A stretch of DNA of 64,000 nucleotides from Desulfomonile tiedjei (lineage in GTDB: Bacteria > Desulfobacterota > Desulfomonilia > Desulfomonilales > Desulfomonilaceae): the NCBI GenBank assembly GCA_016212925.1, contig JACRDF010000052.1, forward strand, positions 228,274 through 292,273. The letters run 5' to 3'. Positions 1 through 9,292 of the stretch are shown here, in pieces. The notes beneath the pieces are model-generated. The model had not been told where the DNA came from. It ran no database searches and saw nothing but the letters and a program-made list of their open reading frames with translations. Position 1 is the stretch's first letter. Each line of letters begins with the position of its first letter. Position numbers and translations under genes: made by a program.

Positions 1-91
1 TTTTCAAAAAGGTAGGTGACAGCGTGAATTTGAGAAATGGCTACTCTGAGTCGGCTAGCCTTTATGCCGCTTGTATGATCGCTCACTCGTT

Positions 92-1165
92 CTACGCCTC
101 CAGGGCGTACAGATTTCCATCTCCGCATCCGAAGTAGACAACCCCTCCGTGTACGGACGGGCAGGAGACGATCCAATTCCTCGTCTGGATGCGCCATCTT
201 TCTTTTCCGGTTTCCTGATCCAGCCCGTAAAAAGCTCCGCCGCCACCTCCGAAATAGATGGTTCCGCGATCTACTGCCGGCGCGCACATGATCCAACCTC
301 TGGCCTTGAACTTCCACTTTTCTTCTCCACTGGCTGTATCGACTGCATACAAGTAATGATCGTTGCTGCCGAAATACACGGTGTCATCCGCCACCACGGG
401 CCGCGACACAATAGGATGAGACTGCCACCAGTCCCCGGTCTCGAATCGCCATCGTTCAGTGCCCTTATCAATTGCCGCGGCGTACAAATTCCCGTCCCTA
501 CTCCCACAATAAATGGCCGCGCCGGCCACAACCGGAGACGAGACATCTCCGCCGGTCTTGAGGGTCCACCTTTCCTTTCGCGCGTCGATGTCCACCGCGT
601 GAAGTCGGGAATCGCCGCTGCCGAAAAAGATCACGCCCTCATGCACTACAGGAGCGGAGATCATCCAGTTTCGTGCGGAGTATTTCCAGACCGCTTGGCC
701 TGTAAGAAGATCGACCCCGTAAAGATTTCCGTCGTTGCATGCTGCGTAGACATTCCCGTTCCAAAAGACCGGCGAGCCCATGATCCAATCACCGGCCCTG
801 AACCTCCATTGAGATTGCCCGGATTGGGTGTCTATCCCGTACAGGTACCCATCATTGCTGCCTACACACACCAACTCACCGATCACCACAGGGGAGCAGT
901 CCACTCTCCCGGCGGTTTGGAATCTCCACTTTTCAGCGCCCGAGCCGGCGTCGATCGCGTACAGATTCCCGTCTCTGCTACCGCAATAGAGAATGCCGCG
1001 ATCCAGACATGGAGACGACGCAACCGCCGCGGAGGTCTTGAACACCCATTTGTGCCTTTCGATTACCGGCGGAAACAATAGGTCCCTATAGTACGGCGGC
1101 AATTCTTCCTCGCGCTCGATAAGCCCGATGATATGCCGCCTCTCTGCTTCAGTGAGTCGGCGCAT
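92..1165 (-). CDS. PQQ-like beta-propeller repeat protein
   Basis: This 357-residue protein consists almost entirely of about 40-residue repeats of the type G.LYA.D..TG...W.F.T, the signature of PQQ-like (BamB/quinoprotein dehydrogenase-like) beta-propeller blades. Seven LY..D-type strands followed by W-rich strands are visible, and the C-terminal GDGNLYALEA could close the ring with the N-terminal KWVFKT strand, giving about eight blades. There is no signal peptide, so it is probably cytoplasmic, unlike BamB or quinoprotein dehydrogenases. No enzymatic domain is attached; a binding or scaffold role is likely but the partner is unknown. The ATG follows a GAGGAG ribosome-binding site. It lies upstream, in transcription order, of no gene inside the window and follows the ankyrin genes on the same strand. 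Confidence 0.85.
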   Translation of the reverse strand: MRRLTEAERRHIIGLIEREEELPPYYRDLLFPPVIERHKWVFKTSAAVASSPCLDRGILYCGSRDGNLYAIDAGSGAEKWRFQTAGRVDCSPVVIGELVCVGSNDGYLYGIDTQSGQSQWRFRAGDWIMGSPVFWNGNVYAACNDGNLYGVDLLTGQAVWKYSARNWMISAPVVHEGVIFFGSGDSRLHAVDIDARKERWTLKTGGDVSSPVVAGAAIYCGSRDGNLYAAAIDKGTERWRFETGDWWQSHPIVSRPVVADDTVYFGSNDHYLYAVDTASGEEKWKFKARGWIMCAPAVDRGTIYFGGGGGAFYGLDQETGKERWRIQTRNWIVSCPSVHGGVVYFGCGDGNLYALEA

Positions 1166-1262
1166 TGATCACTCTCCTCAGGTTAAACGGGAAAACCCTA
1201 TTCCTGCAAACTGGTATTTCCTCCGGCGGTCCGGGCGTCAGGGAAGACAATTAATCCCGTGC

Positions 1263-1937
1263 CTACTTTGCCCCGTGATCCCGCAAAAGGCCCACGATTT
1301 GGCTATGGCCCATGGATGAGGCCCACATTAAAGCAGTCCATCCGTTCCTGTCCTTAGCTGTGACATCCGCGCCCTTCTCCACGAGAAGTCTGACAACGTC
1401 CGTCCGGCACTCGGATACTGCAATAATCAGGGCCGTTGCCCCGTACTGGTCTTTGGCCTCTACATCCGCGCCTTTTTCCAGCAACGCTGCAGCGAGTTCC
1501 AGAGCGCCTCGGCGGCAGGCCCGCATCAACGGCGTCCATCCGTATTCGTCCCGAGCATGGACATCCGCACCTTTTTCCAGAAGCGCGACCGCCACTTCCA
1601 AGTGACCTCTTCGGCAAGCCTTCATCAATGAGGTTGCGCCGTACTGGTCCTTTGCCTCAAGGTCCGCTCCTCTTTCCACCAGCATTTTCGCGATTTCCGG
1701 ATATCCCATCGACGAAGCCCACAGCAAGGCGGTCCAGTTCGACTGGGTCGTAGCATTTGGATCCGCTCCCGCTGCCAGCAACTCTGCGACCATTTCCGTT
1801 CGACCTTCAGAGCAGGCCAGAATCAGGGGCGTGTAACCGTACTGGTCTTTGATGGTTGGATTGGCGCCTTTGGCCAACAGGGCCTTCACTTTGGCCAAAT
1901 CCCCCGAACTGGCTGCACTCCAAAGCTTTTCATCCAT
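1263..1937 (-). CDS. Ankyrin-repeat protein (copy 1)
   Basis: This 224-residue protein is built of about six 33-residue ankyrin repeats with the usual G.T.L..A...G...V...LL..GAD pattern from residue 5 to the end. It has no signal peptide, membrane segment or extra domain. Ankyrin repeats bind proteins, so this is probably a cytoplasmic interaction protein; the partner cannot be read from sequence. The start ATG is preceded by AAGGAG at good spacing. It is a close paralogue of the next ankyrin gene (2085-2660): both share the DQYGATxLMKACRRG and NxWTALMWAxSM repeat versions, so the pair arose by duplication. They lie in line with the beta-propeller gene and may be co-transcribed with it. Confidence 0.9.
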   Translation of the reverse strand: MDEKLWSAASSGDLAKVKALLAKGANPTIKDQYGYTPLILACSEGRTEMVAELLAAGADPNATTQSNWTALLWASSMGYPEIAKMLVERGADLEAKDQYGATSLMKACRRGHLEVAVALLEKGADVHARDEYGWTPLMRACRRGALELAAALLEKGADVEAKDQYGATALIIAVSECRTDVVRLLVEKGADVTAKDRNGWTALMWASSMGHSQIVGLLRDHGAK

Positions 1938-2084
1938 GAGCTTGTCTCCTTGCCCCGATCAAGAATTCCCGCACCGTCCGGGACAATAGAAGCGGATGGG
2001 CTCCATCCTGTCCGGTCAGCAATGGGTTGCGACCGACCTCAATAGAAGGGGAGGAATCCTCCCAAGCCGCCGTCCGAAATCACC

Positions 2085-2660
2085 TCACGCTTTCTCGTGT
2101 TTTTTCAGAAGGTCTACAACGTCCTTGTGGCGCATCGAGATTGCCCACATAAGAGCGGTCCAGCTATTCCTGTCACGGGCGTGGACGTCCGCGCCGCGTT
2201 CCAGGAGCAATTTGACCACGTCGGTATGGCCCTCGGCCGCGGCCATGATCAGCGCGGTCGCACCGTATTGGTCCGCCTCTTCCAGCCGGGCCCCCGAATC
2301 CAGCAAGAGCCTCACCACATCGACGTATCCCCTCCGCGATGCCCTCATAAGAGCGGTCCAGCCGAATTCATCGCCCGCATTCACTTGCGCTCCCGCCTCT
2401 ACCAGGCGTTGAGCTACGTCGTAAAAGCCTCTGCGGCAGGCTTTCATCAGAGCGGTGGCGCCGTACTGGTCCCGCGCGTCCCTGTCCGCCCCGGCTGCCA
2501 GCAGCATTCCGACTACGTCCGAGAAGCCCATAGAGGCCGCCCACATTAAAGCACTCCAGCCAAAATCATCTTTTGCATTGGGGTCAGCGCCCAGAGAAAA
2601 AAGGCGCCGGATTTCGGCCAGGTCGCCCGAAGTCGCCGCGGTCAAGACTTTTTCGTTCAT
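2085..2660 (-). CDS. Ankyrin-repeat protein (copy 2)
   Basis: This 191-residue protein has about five ankyrin repeats plus a short C-terminal basic tail (LLKKHEKA). It starts MNEKVLTAATSGDL, matching MDEKLWSAASSGDL of its neighbour at 1263-1937, and is one repeat shorter. The loss or gain of one 33-residue unit is the main difference between the two. An AGGAG box precedes the ATG. No signal peptide or catalytic domain is seen. The likely role is protein binding in the cytoplasm, with an unknown partner. Confidence 0.9.
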   Translation of the reverse strand: MNEKVLTAATSGDLAEIRRLFSLGADPNAKDDFGWSALMWAASMGFSDVVGMLLAAGADRDARDQYGATALMKACRRGFYDVAQRLVEAGAQVNAGDEFGWTALMRASRRGYVDVVRLLLDSGARLEEADQYGATALIMAAAEGHTDVVKLLLERGADVHARDRNSWTALMWAISMRHKDVVDLLKKHEKA

Positions 2661-3079
2661 GACTTAAAACTCCTGAATAACCGTTCAGTCTTGCCCGTAG
2701 AAGCCGGGGAAGCAGTCCGCCGCCACGCTCTCCAATCCGCCCGGCCACCAAACGGTCAAGCGATTCTGTAATTTGATTACGCAATAGGTGTGCCAAGAGG
2801 GCGCGGTAGGCACGAAGCCTGTAACACTTGTTCGGACCGGAGTTTGTGGCACATGTTCGAATCTCCGCTCCAGGCTCAAACAGATCGCCTGTCCGGAATC
2901 TTTACATGATGTAAAGCTGTTAGCTCCGGAGAAGCATGGAGCTGGAGTCAGGCAAATTCCCGTTCAGACTCTTGATGTCATTGAGATCGGGTCCAAGGCC
3001 CGGAGTTCGGAAATGAGGGGGAAAGCATTTGAGTAGTGGGTACAGATAACTTGAGAGCGGAGCGCTGTTGTCTAATGAG
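2661..3079. other. Intergenic region, no gene seen
   Basis: This 419-base stretch lies between the ankyrin gene and the radical SAM gene, both on the minus strand. It should hold the promoter of the ankyrin genes. I see no RNA gene, strong terminator or recognisable repeat. Confidence 0.5.
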
Positions 3080-4168
3080 TCAGGAAGGGCGCGAAAAGCG
3101 CATACCGTGTCGGAAGGTGAGGCACCAATTTCGAAGCCACTCGCCGAAAGCCGATAGCTCTCGAACGGCATAATACGGCTCTCTGTACTCTCCGTAAAAG
3201 CAGCCTTCGCAAGCATTTGCCGTCTCTTCGGCTCGACGGCCAAATTCCCGGCTCCGATAGAAAGACAGAAAGTCATGGTCGAGGATGTTGGCTATGGGTT
3301 CCTTTTCTTTGCAAAAACACACCCCTCCGTCGGGGCGAACATCCAAGCTTAATCGCCCTGCCTGGCACCGCCACGCACTATCTTCGTTGGCCAAGTTGTG
3401 AAGCCAATCCTGAAGAAAACGGGTCGAATTCGTCAGGCCCATTCCGGCTCGGCGCATTGCCATGAGCTGCATGACTACACGGTCCCGGACACTTTCGTCG
3501 AGTCCCTGAAGAGTGAAGCTCCTGTCTTCCCCCCGGAATTGGTAATCATTGCTTCTCTCGCCCGGGTTCCGGGCTATCATTACAGGAGTTACGTAGGTAT
3601 ATACGCCCATCTTCCGGAAAAAGCCTACAAGCTCCGGCAGCTCTTCAAAGTTGTAGCGCGATGCCACCACATTGGCTTGCGTCAAACCCCTTGACAATAG
3701 TTTTCTGGCCAACTTAAGGGTACGCAATGAATTAGCTACGGCATTCCGCGTCCCGGAGATGGAGTCCTGGACCGCCTCATCCAGCGTGTCAATCGATACA
3801 CTCAAGTCCCTGAGCCCGGCACGTGAGCATGCGGCCATGAGTTCGGGGGTCACTTGAGGCCCTCCGTTCGTCTGAACTCGAACTGAAAAGCCCTGATTTG
3901 CAAACACGGCGACGACATCGGGAAGATCCTTTCGGAGGAAAGGTTCCCCGCCAGTGATCACCACGTGGCGAGCACCAAGTTTCGCCAGCCGCCGACCAAC
4001 TTCAGTGATGGACTGTAGGTCAAGTTCTGTAGAATCTCCTCCACGCCTGTGGATTCCGCACATTCGGCAGTCGTAATTGCATCTGTACGTAACGTGCAAT
4101 CGTACATAAAAAGGGCGTCCAAAAAACCTGGCACCCAGAATCCCTGCCGCAGTGTTAAACAGTTTCAT
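3080..4168 (-). CDS. Radical SAM enzyme, unassigned subfamily
   Basis: This 362-residue protein carries the radical SAM iron-sulfur motif CNYDCRMC (CX3CX2C) near residue 30, followed by the GGEPFLR motif that contacts S-adenosylmethionine. The C-terminal part has further cysteines (CRC...CFC, then CEGCFYGEYREPY), which resemble a SPASM/twitch-type auxiliary cluster region. Such enzymes modify peptides, cofactors or lipids; the substrate here is unknown. The first residues (MKLFNTAAGILGARFFGRPFYVRLHV) may form a short amphipathic segment. The ATG follows GAGAG at about 7 bases. It stands alone, separated from the ankyrin genes by about 420 bases, so context gives no substrate. Confidence 0.85.
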   Translation of the reverse strand: MKLFNTAAGILGARFFGRPFYVRLHVTYRCNYDCRMCGIHRRGGDSTELDLQSITEVGRRLAKLGARHVVITGGEPFLRKDLPDVVAVFANQGFSVRVQTNGGPQVTPELMAACSRAGLRDLSVSIDTLDEAVQDSISGTRNAVANSLRTLKLARKLLSRGLTQANVVASRYNFEELPELVGFFRKMGVYTYVTPVMIARNPGERSNDYQFRGEDRSFTLQGLDESVRDRVVMQLMAMRRAGMGLTNSTRFLQDWLHNLANEDSAWRCQAGRLSLDVRPDGGVCFCKEKEPIANILDHDFLSFYRSREFGRRAEETANACEGCFYGEYREPYYAVRELSAFGEWLRNWCLTFRHGMRFSRPS

Positions 4169-4703
4169 GCAGGGCTCTCACGTTTCTCCATTTCACATCT
4201 CTCATCGTAATGGGAGCGACCTGTCTGCGTCGACAGATGACATTCCATAGTCGCAGGGAACCTTGCCTGCGGACTCCACCGCAAGTCCATCAAGTCGGCT
4301 GGACAGCCGCGTTCATGCCTGGCAGGGGCCGAGTCCCGCGGGCAAACGGCCTGTCCGGCTAAGGCTTGATTATATCTCATCGTGAGACTGCGCGCCACTC
4401 CCCAGGTTGAGGGGCCTGATTGGGTTGCACACTCCCGGAATCCTCTTATCGGGCCAAATGCTCAGCCCGTGTGGATCGGCCACACCAGGTGTAGCACGCA
4501 GGAATAGGGTCTTGCGGAAGAGATTGGAACTTATTTCATTTTCTTGCATACGGACACTTGATAACGGTGCCCTTGACGCGGACCTCTGTCTCGCTTTTAA
4601 TACCTGCAAGGCATGCAGGCCTTAATGGGCTTCGCTGGAAGAAAGCTTGCGTGGGCGAATGATAATCTTCCCGCACACGCCATCGGCTTCGACGGAGACT
4701 TCG
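4169..4703. other. Divergent intergenic region, no gene seen
   Basis: This 535-base region separates the minus-strand radical SAM gene from the plus-strand GT-C/TPR genes, so it should carry both promoters. Short open frames here have no family features. No riboswitch or repeat was recognised. Confidence 0.45.
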
Positions 4704-6812
4704 ATGACCAGGAACAATTGGAGCTTACTGCTTGTTGTCCTGCCCATGTTTATTCTTGTGGCATTGGCCCTGCATTGGAACTCCTTTACCGCGCCCATGT
4801 ACTACGACAGTGTTGGAGAGCTGGAATCGAAGGAGCATATCTATGCTTCGGGCCTGCTCAAGGTTATCCAACTTTACCCTCAGCGGCCTGTCCCGTTTCT
4901 GAGTTTCTATCTCAACTACATGATATGGGGGATGAATCCGTTCTATTTTAGGATCATCAATGCGGTGATTCTGGCGCTTACCGCTCTGGTTGCGGCCGGA
5001 GTCTTCATTCTCATGATTGATATTGCCGTGCCCGCGAACTCAGCGAGTTGGAGACAAAGGCAGGCTGTCGGTATTTTTCTCGGGCTTGTGTTTCTAGCGC
5101 ATCCTATTCAGACCTATTTTGTTGCGTACATCTGGCAAAGAGTCGGGCTTCTATGTTGTTTTTTCTACATCTCCTCATTGGGGATGTACTTGGCCACCCG
5201 TACGGGTCGATTTCCGCACACCGTTGCGGGTTACATCTTCTGTTTGGTCCTCTTTTGCCTGGCGCTGATGAGCAAGGAGAAGGCGGCCACGCTCCCCGTG
5301 GTCTTGACACTCGCGGAAATCGCGTTTTTCCGGAATGGGTGGAAGAATCTGCTCAGGCGCATCGGAGTATTCATCGTACTGCTGATTCCGCTGCTCGTTA
5401 TACTATCATTTCTTGTGCGTCCGCACGGTGAGATAGCGGGATCACCAGGGATCCTGGCCACTATTGGCAAACATTATGCCTATAGCAATTTAAGCCTCTC
5501 TCAGGTTGTACTCTCGCAGTGCAGGGTCTTATTCTCTTACCTGGAGATGATTATAGCCCCCGTGTCCTCTAATGTGAGGTTTACCACTGCCCACGTCATA
5601 TTCTCCTCGCCCTTGGAATCGCTGGAGATTGCGGTTTCGGTTCTCGGGGTATGCGCGATTTTCGCCGCGAGCATTCTCTTGATCAAGAAAAGGCCGCTTA
5701 GTGGATTTGGTTTGCTTTTCTTTCTCGTGAACCTGATCCCGGAAGCGATTTCTGTCCCGCAGTACCTTTTCTTTGCCCATCGAGCGAATCTGCCTATGTT
5801 CGGCCTGTTGTTGGTTTTGGGAGACGTTGTTCTTGTAATCCTGGCACGCGCCAGATCTCTTGCCTCGCGGAAATGGTATTTGAGCGCACCCGTCGCGGCT
5901 TCCTTGGCCGCGCTGGTGATCCTGGCGATCAGCGCTGTGACCATCTCAAAGGCAAGACTGTGGCAGGACCCGGTGGCCTTCTGGACGGAGATAGTGGACG
6001 GGCTCCCCCTTAATCACGAGAAGCTTGAAAAACGGGTCATTGTTGATGCACTGGGCAATCTGGGCACTTCCCTGCAACGCCAGGCAAAGGTCTCTGAAGC
6101 TATCTCGATCCTTCGGAGGGCAGCGGGAATCGATCCCCTCTATGCGCGGACGCATCTCGCCCTCGGGGTTGCTCACAGTCAGTTGGGCGAAATGTCCGAA
6201 GCGGAGTCAGCACTAAAAAGGGCCGTAGAGACAGATCCGAGTTCGGCGGCTGCCCGATTTGGTTTAGCCGAACTTTATTTGACTCAGGACAAGGTTTCGG
6301 AAGCATGGCCTCATATGCAGAAAGTGGCAGATCTCGCACCGTACGATCCGAAAGGCTTTAATGGTATGGGCACGGTCTTGCTTCGCCAGGGGAATGCATC
6401 CGAGGCTGTTGCGTTTTTTCGAAAGGCGATTGAGATCGCGCCCGGGTTTCACGAGGCGCAGTACAACCTTGGGGAAGCGCTCGCAAACTTGGGACGGGAC
6501 GGAGAGGCAGTCAAGCACCTCAGGAGGTCCGTGGACTTGAAGCCCAGCAACTGGAGAGCCCACAACAGTCTGGGACTCGTCCTAACAAAAACCGGGAACA
6601 CGAGGGAAGCCACGACGCACTTTCGTGAGGCTCTGGCCCTGAAACCTGACGATTGGGGCGTCCACAACAATCTCGGAGCCCTCCTGGCCAAATCAGGAAA
6701 CCTTGAACAAGCCGCTGTCCACTTTCAAGAGGCTGTAAGAATAAATCCGGATGACATTTCGGCAAGGAAGAATCTTGAAAGAGTTCGTCGGTTGATCGGA
6801 ACTCTACGGTAG
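4704..6812 (+). CDS. GT-C-like polytopic membrane protein with C-terminal TPRs (copy 1)
   Basis: This 702-residue protein has an N-terminal half with about 10 hydrophobic segments and a C-terminal half (from about residue 450) of six or seven TPRs. The membrane part shows landmarks of the TMTC/PMT-like GT-C glycosyltransferases: an acidic residue in the first external loop (APMYYDS), the RP...FLSFYLNYMIWGMNPFYFR segment, HPIQTYFVAYIWQR and LMSKEKAATLPVVL. GT-C enzymes transfer sugars from a lipid carrier on the periplasmic face; the acceptor and sugar are not known. The ATG at 4704 was chosen because GGAG lies six bases upstream and the hydrophobic helix starts right after MTRNNW. The next gene is a full-length paralogue. 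Confidence 0.8.
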   Translation: MTRNNWSLLLVVLPMFILVALALHWNSFTAPMYYDSVGELESKEHIYASGLLKVIQLYPQRPVPFLSFYLNYMIWGMNPFYFRIINAVILALTALVAAGVFILMIDIAVPANSASWRQRQAVGIFLGLVFLAHPIQTYFVAYIWQRVGLLCCFFYISSLGMYLATRTGRFPHTVAGYIFCLVLFCLALMSKEKAATLPVVLTLAEIAFFRNGWKNLLRRIGVFIVLLIPLLVILSFLVRPHGEIAGSPGILATIGKHYAYSNLSLSQVVLSQCRVLFSYLEMIIAPVSSNVRFTTAHVIFSSPLESLEIAVSVLGVCAIFAASILLIKKRPLSGFGLLFFLVNLIPEAISVPQYLFFAHRANLPMFGLLLVLGDVVLVILARARSLASRKWYLSAPVAASLAALVILAISAVTISKARLWQDPVAFWTEIVDGLPLNHEKLEKRVIVDALGNLGTSLQRQAKVSEAISILRRAAGIDPLYARTHLALGVAHSQLGEMSEAESALKRAVETDPSSAAARFGLAELYLTQDKVSEAWPHMQKVADLAPYDPKGFNGMGTVLLRQGNASEAVAFFRKAIEIAPGFHEAQYNLGEALANLGRDGEAVKHLRRSVDLKPSNWRAHNSLGLVLTKTGNTREATTHFREALALKPDDWGVHNNLGALLAKSGNLEQAAVHFQEAVRINPDDISARKNLERVRRLIGTLR

Positions 6813-6973
6813 GGGAACCCCAGTCGGGTTGGTCGTCAATTGCCTCGCTCTCAAGGTTTATTCTGTCGCCGAATCCGCCCCCCGGTTCCTGGGGTTGCTG
6901 CACTGAGCCGCTGTCAGTGCGGGTAGTTTTTCAGCATGACTGAAATATTCACATGAACAAGGAGCATCGCGCA

Positions 6974-9073
6974 ATGGGGCTTAATTGGCGCTTATGGTTT
7001 GTTGCGCTTCTGCTGTTTATTATCGCGGCTCTGGCGCTTCACTACAGTTCCTTCAGCGCGCCCATGTACTACGACAGTCTCATCCAGTTGCAGACCAAGG
7101 AGCACATTTACGCTTCGGGGGATTTGTTAAAGGTCATCCAGATTTTTCCTCAACGCCCCGCGGCCATGATCAGCTTCTATGTTAACTACCTGATATGGGG
7201 CATGAATCCATATTATTTTCGGGTGGTCAACGCTGTGCTCCTCGCCCTCACCGCGTTCATGGCCGCTCTGACAATCATGCTCATCTTTGTGGCTTCAGGG
7301 TCTGCGAACGCAGTTGATTCACGCGAGAAGCAAGCTGTGGCCCTGGTCCTCGGGTTCGTCTTTCTGGTGCACCCTGTGCAAACGTATTTCGTTGCGTACA
7401 TCTGGCAGAGGATGGGGCTTCTGGCATGCCTCTTCTTTTTTTCAGCTTTCACCGCTTATTTGGGCGCTCGGACAGGCTTAATTAAGCGCGCCGTGTGGGG
7501 TTACGCCGCGTGTGCGATGCTGTTCATTCTGGCCCTCTCAAGCAAAGAGAACGCTGCCACGCTCCCTGTTGTGCTGATACTCGCTGAAACTGCGTTCTTC
7601 CGGGAGGGTCGGAAAAGCCTGCTTAAACGCTCGGGTGTAATTGCAGCGATCGCTATCGTTGTGGTGGCGGCCCTGTCGCTTCTGGAGCGTCCGCATGGGT
7701 TGGGAGAATCCTCCGGGATTCTGACCACAGTTGCAAAGTATTACGGGGAGGCCGGTCTGGCGGTCTCTCAGGTCGTTATTTCCCAGTGCCGGGTCCTGTT
7801 CTCCTATCTGTTCATGCTCCTGATTCCTGCCGCCTCCAACGTGCCGTTAACCGCTGCTCAAGTCATTTATGACTCGCCGTTTGAATCTCCCGTAATAGCG
7901 GCAGCGGTGGTCGGGACTCTGGCCATCCTTTCAATAGGGATATACCTTCTCCGGAAGCGTCCGTTAACAGGATTCGGATTGCTCTTTTTTCTGCTGAACC
8001 TAATGCCGGAAGCCTTTCTGGTCCCCCAATACCTGTTTTTCGCTTACCGGGCGACATTGCCGATGTTCGGGCTCCTGCTGGTTTTGGCCGATGGACTTCT
8101 CTTCGTTTTGGCGAAGACCGGCTCTGTTTCTTCGAGGAAATGGCATCTGGGACCGCTTGCCGCAGGCCTTGCGGCCGCGATAGTTATAATGAGCGCGCTT
8201 ACAGTATCAAAGGCGCAATTGTGGAGAGATCCCGTCGCCTTTTGGACGGACATCGTGGAAGCCTTGCCGCCCTATAAAGACAAGGTGGAGAAAAAAATCA
8301 CGCTTCATGCTTTGATTAGCCTGAGCGCCGCGCTTCACGCGGAAAACAGAAGCAGCGAAGCGATTGCCATAATCCAGAGAACCTTGGAAGTTGATCCGAA
8401 CAACTCCATGGCTTACGGGCAACTTGGCGAAGCGTATAGGACTCTGGGGGACCTGAAAAAGGGTGAATCTTACTTGAAGAAAGCTGTTGAGCTTGATCCC
8501 GATGCGGTGGCCTTCCGGACCGTACTGGCAGAATTCTATTTGGCGCAGGACAACCTGCCGGAGGCTTGGTTACATATGCAGCGGGCCGCGGCACTTGCGC
8601 CATCTGATCCGCGGTGCTTGACAGGGCTCGGTAGGATTCTGGTTCGGCAGGGCAAAGATACCGAGGCGATATCATACTTCCGCCAGGCCATTAAGGTCGC
8701 GCCAGGCTCCGGGGAGGCCCGGTACCACCTCGGCGAGACTTACGTAAATATGGGGATGGACCGAGATGCGGAACACCAGTTCAGGCAGGCCCTGCAACTG
8801 AAACGGCAATACTGGCAGGCACATAACAGCCTGGGTTTGCTGCTGGCAAAATCCGGCAACGTCACTTCCGCGACGGCCCACTTCCGCGAAGCTCTGGCCC
8901 TGAATCCGGGAAACTGGAGAGTCCACAACAACCTGGGGGCCCTCCTTGCCAAATCCGGAAACTTCCAACAGGCGGCCGTTCACTTCCAAGAAGCTGTAAG
9001 AATTAACCCCGATGACATGTCGGCCAGGAAGAATCTTGAAAGAATTCGGCGCATGACAGGGACGTCCCGGTAA
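6974..9073 (+). CDS. GT-C-like polytopic membrane protein with C-terminal TPRs (copy 2)
   Basis: This 699-residue paralogue of 4704-6812 has the same order of features: first loop APMYYDSLIQLQ, RPAAMISFYVNYLIWGMNPYYFR, HPVQTYFVAYIWQR, SSKENAATLPVVLILAE, then TPRs. The start at 6974 (MGLNWRLW) has GGAG nine bases upstream and matches the start of copy 1; an upstream ATG at 6953 is possible. The two proteins diverge through most of their length, but the last 60 or so residues (VHNNLGALLAKSGN to the end) are nearly identical. This suggests gene conversion or constraint at the TPR end. The gap to copy 1 is about 160 bases. The same envelope glycosylation role is inferred, with substrate unknown. 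Confidence 0.8.
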   Translation: MGLNWRLWFVALLLFIIAALALHYSSFSAPMYYDSLIQLQTKEHIYASGDLLKVIQIFPQRPAAMISFYVNYLIWGMNPYYFRVVNAVLLALTAFMAALTIMLIFVASGSANAVDSREKQAVALVLGFVFLVHPVQTYFVAYIWQRMGLLACLFFFSAFTAYLGARTGLIKRAVWGYAACAMLFILALSSKENAATLPVVLILAETAFFREGRKSLLKRSGVIAAIAIVVVAALSLLERPHGLGESSGILTTVAKYYGEAGLAVSQVVISQCRVLFSYLFMLLIPAASNVPLTAAQVIYDSPFESPVIAAAVVGTLAILSIGIYLLRKRPLTGFGLLFFLLNLMPEAFLVPQYLFFAYRATLPMFGLLLVLADGLLFVLAKTGSVSSRKWHLGPLAAGLAAAIVIMSALTVSKAQLWRDPVAFWTDIVEALPPYKDKVEKKITLHALISLSAALHAENRSSEAIAIIQRTLEVDPNNSMAYGQLGEAYRTLGDLKKGESYLKKAVELDPDAVAFRTVLAEFYLAQDNLPEAWLHMQRAAALAPSDPRCLTGLGRILVRQGKDTEAISYFRQAIKVAPGSGEARYHLGETYVNMGMDRDAEHQFRQALQLKRQYWQAHNSLGLLLAKSGNVTSATAHFREALALNPGNWRVHNNLGALLAKSGNFQQAAVHFQEAVRINPDDMSARKNLERIRRMTGTSR

Positions 9074-9168
9074 AATGAGATGAATCAGATTGGCTCTCAG
9101 GGTCTTTCAATTGGTTTTGATCACGTGATTGTTGCTTGCAACGGCAGATCCTCACGTGAAAAAAAACA

Positions 9169-9197
9169 TTGACCTTGCGAGAATTCTTTAATATTAT
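9169..9197 (+). promoter_or_regulatory. Sigma70-type promoter of barrel gene 1
   Basis: TTGACC (9169-9174) is followed after exactly 17 bases by TATTAT (9192-9197). It lies about 95 bases upstream of the chosen start of the barrel gene. A similar arrangement precedes the paralogous gene at 10746, with surrounding sequence also conserved, which supports real promoters. Confidence 0.75.
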
Positions 9198-9292
9198 CGG
9201 ATCAAGTCAAAAGGTTCGAAATTTCATTGTTGGATTGCGAATCTGACGCTCCTGGCGCAGGTTTGTTTCGTTTTTTGTCTGGAGGTATGGTC

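Noticed and set aside
71..1081. 336-codon plus-strand frame opposite the beta-propeller gene
   Set aside because: It is a shadow of the repeat protein; no ribosome-binding site or family features.
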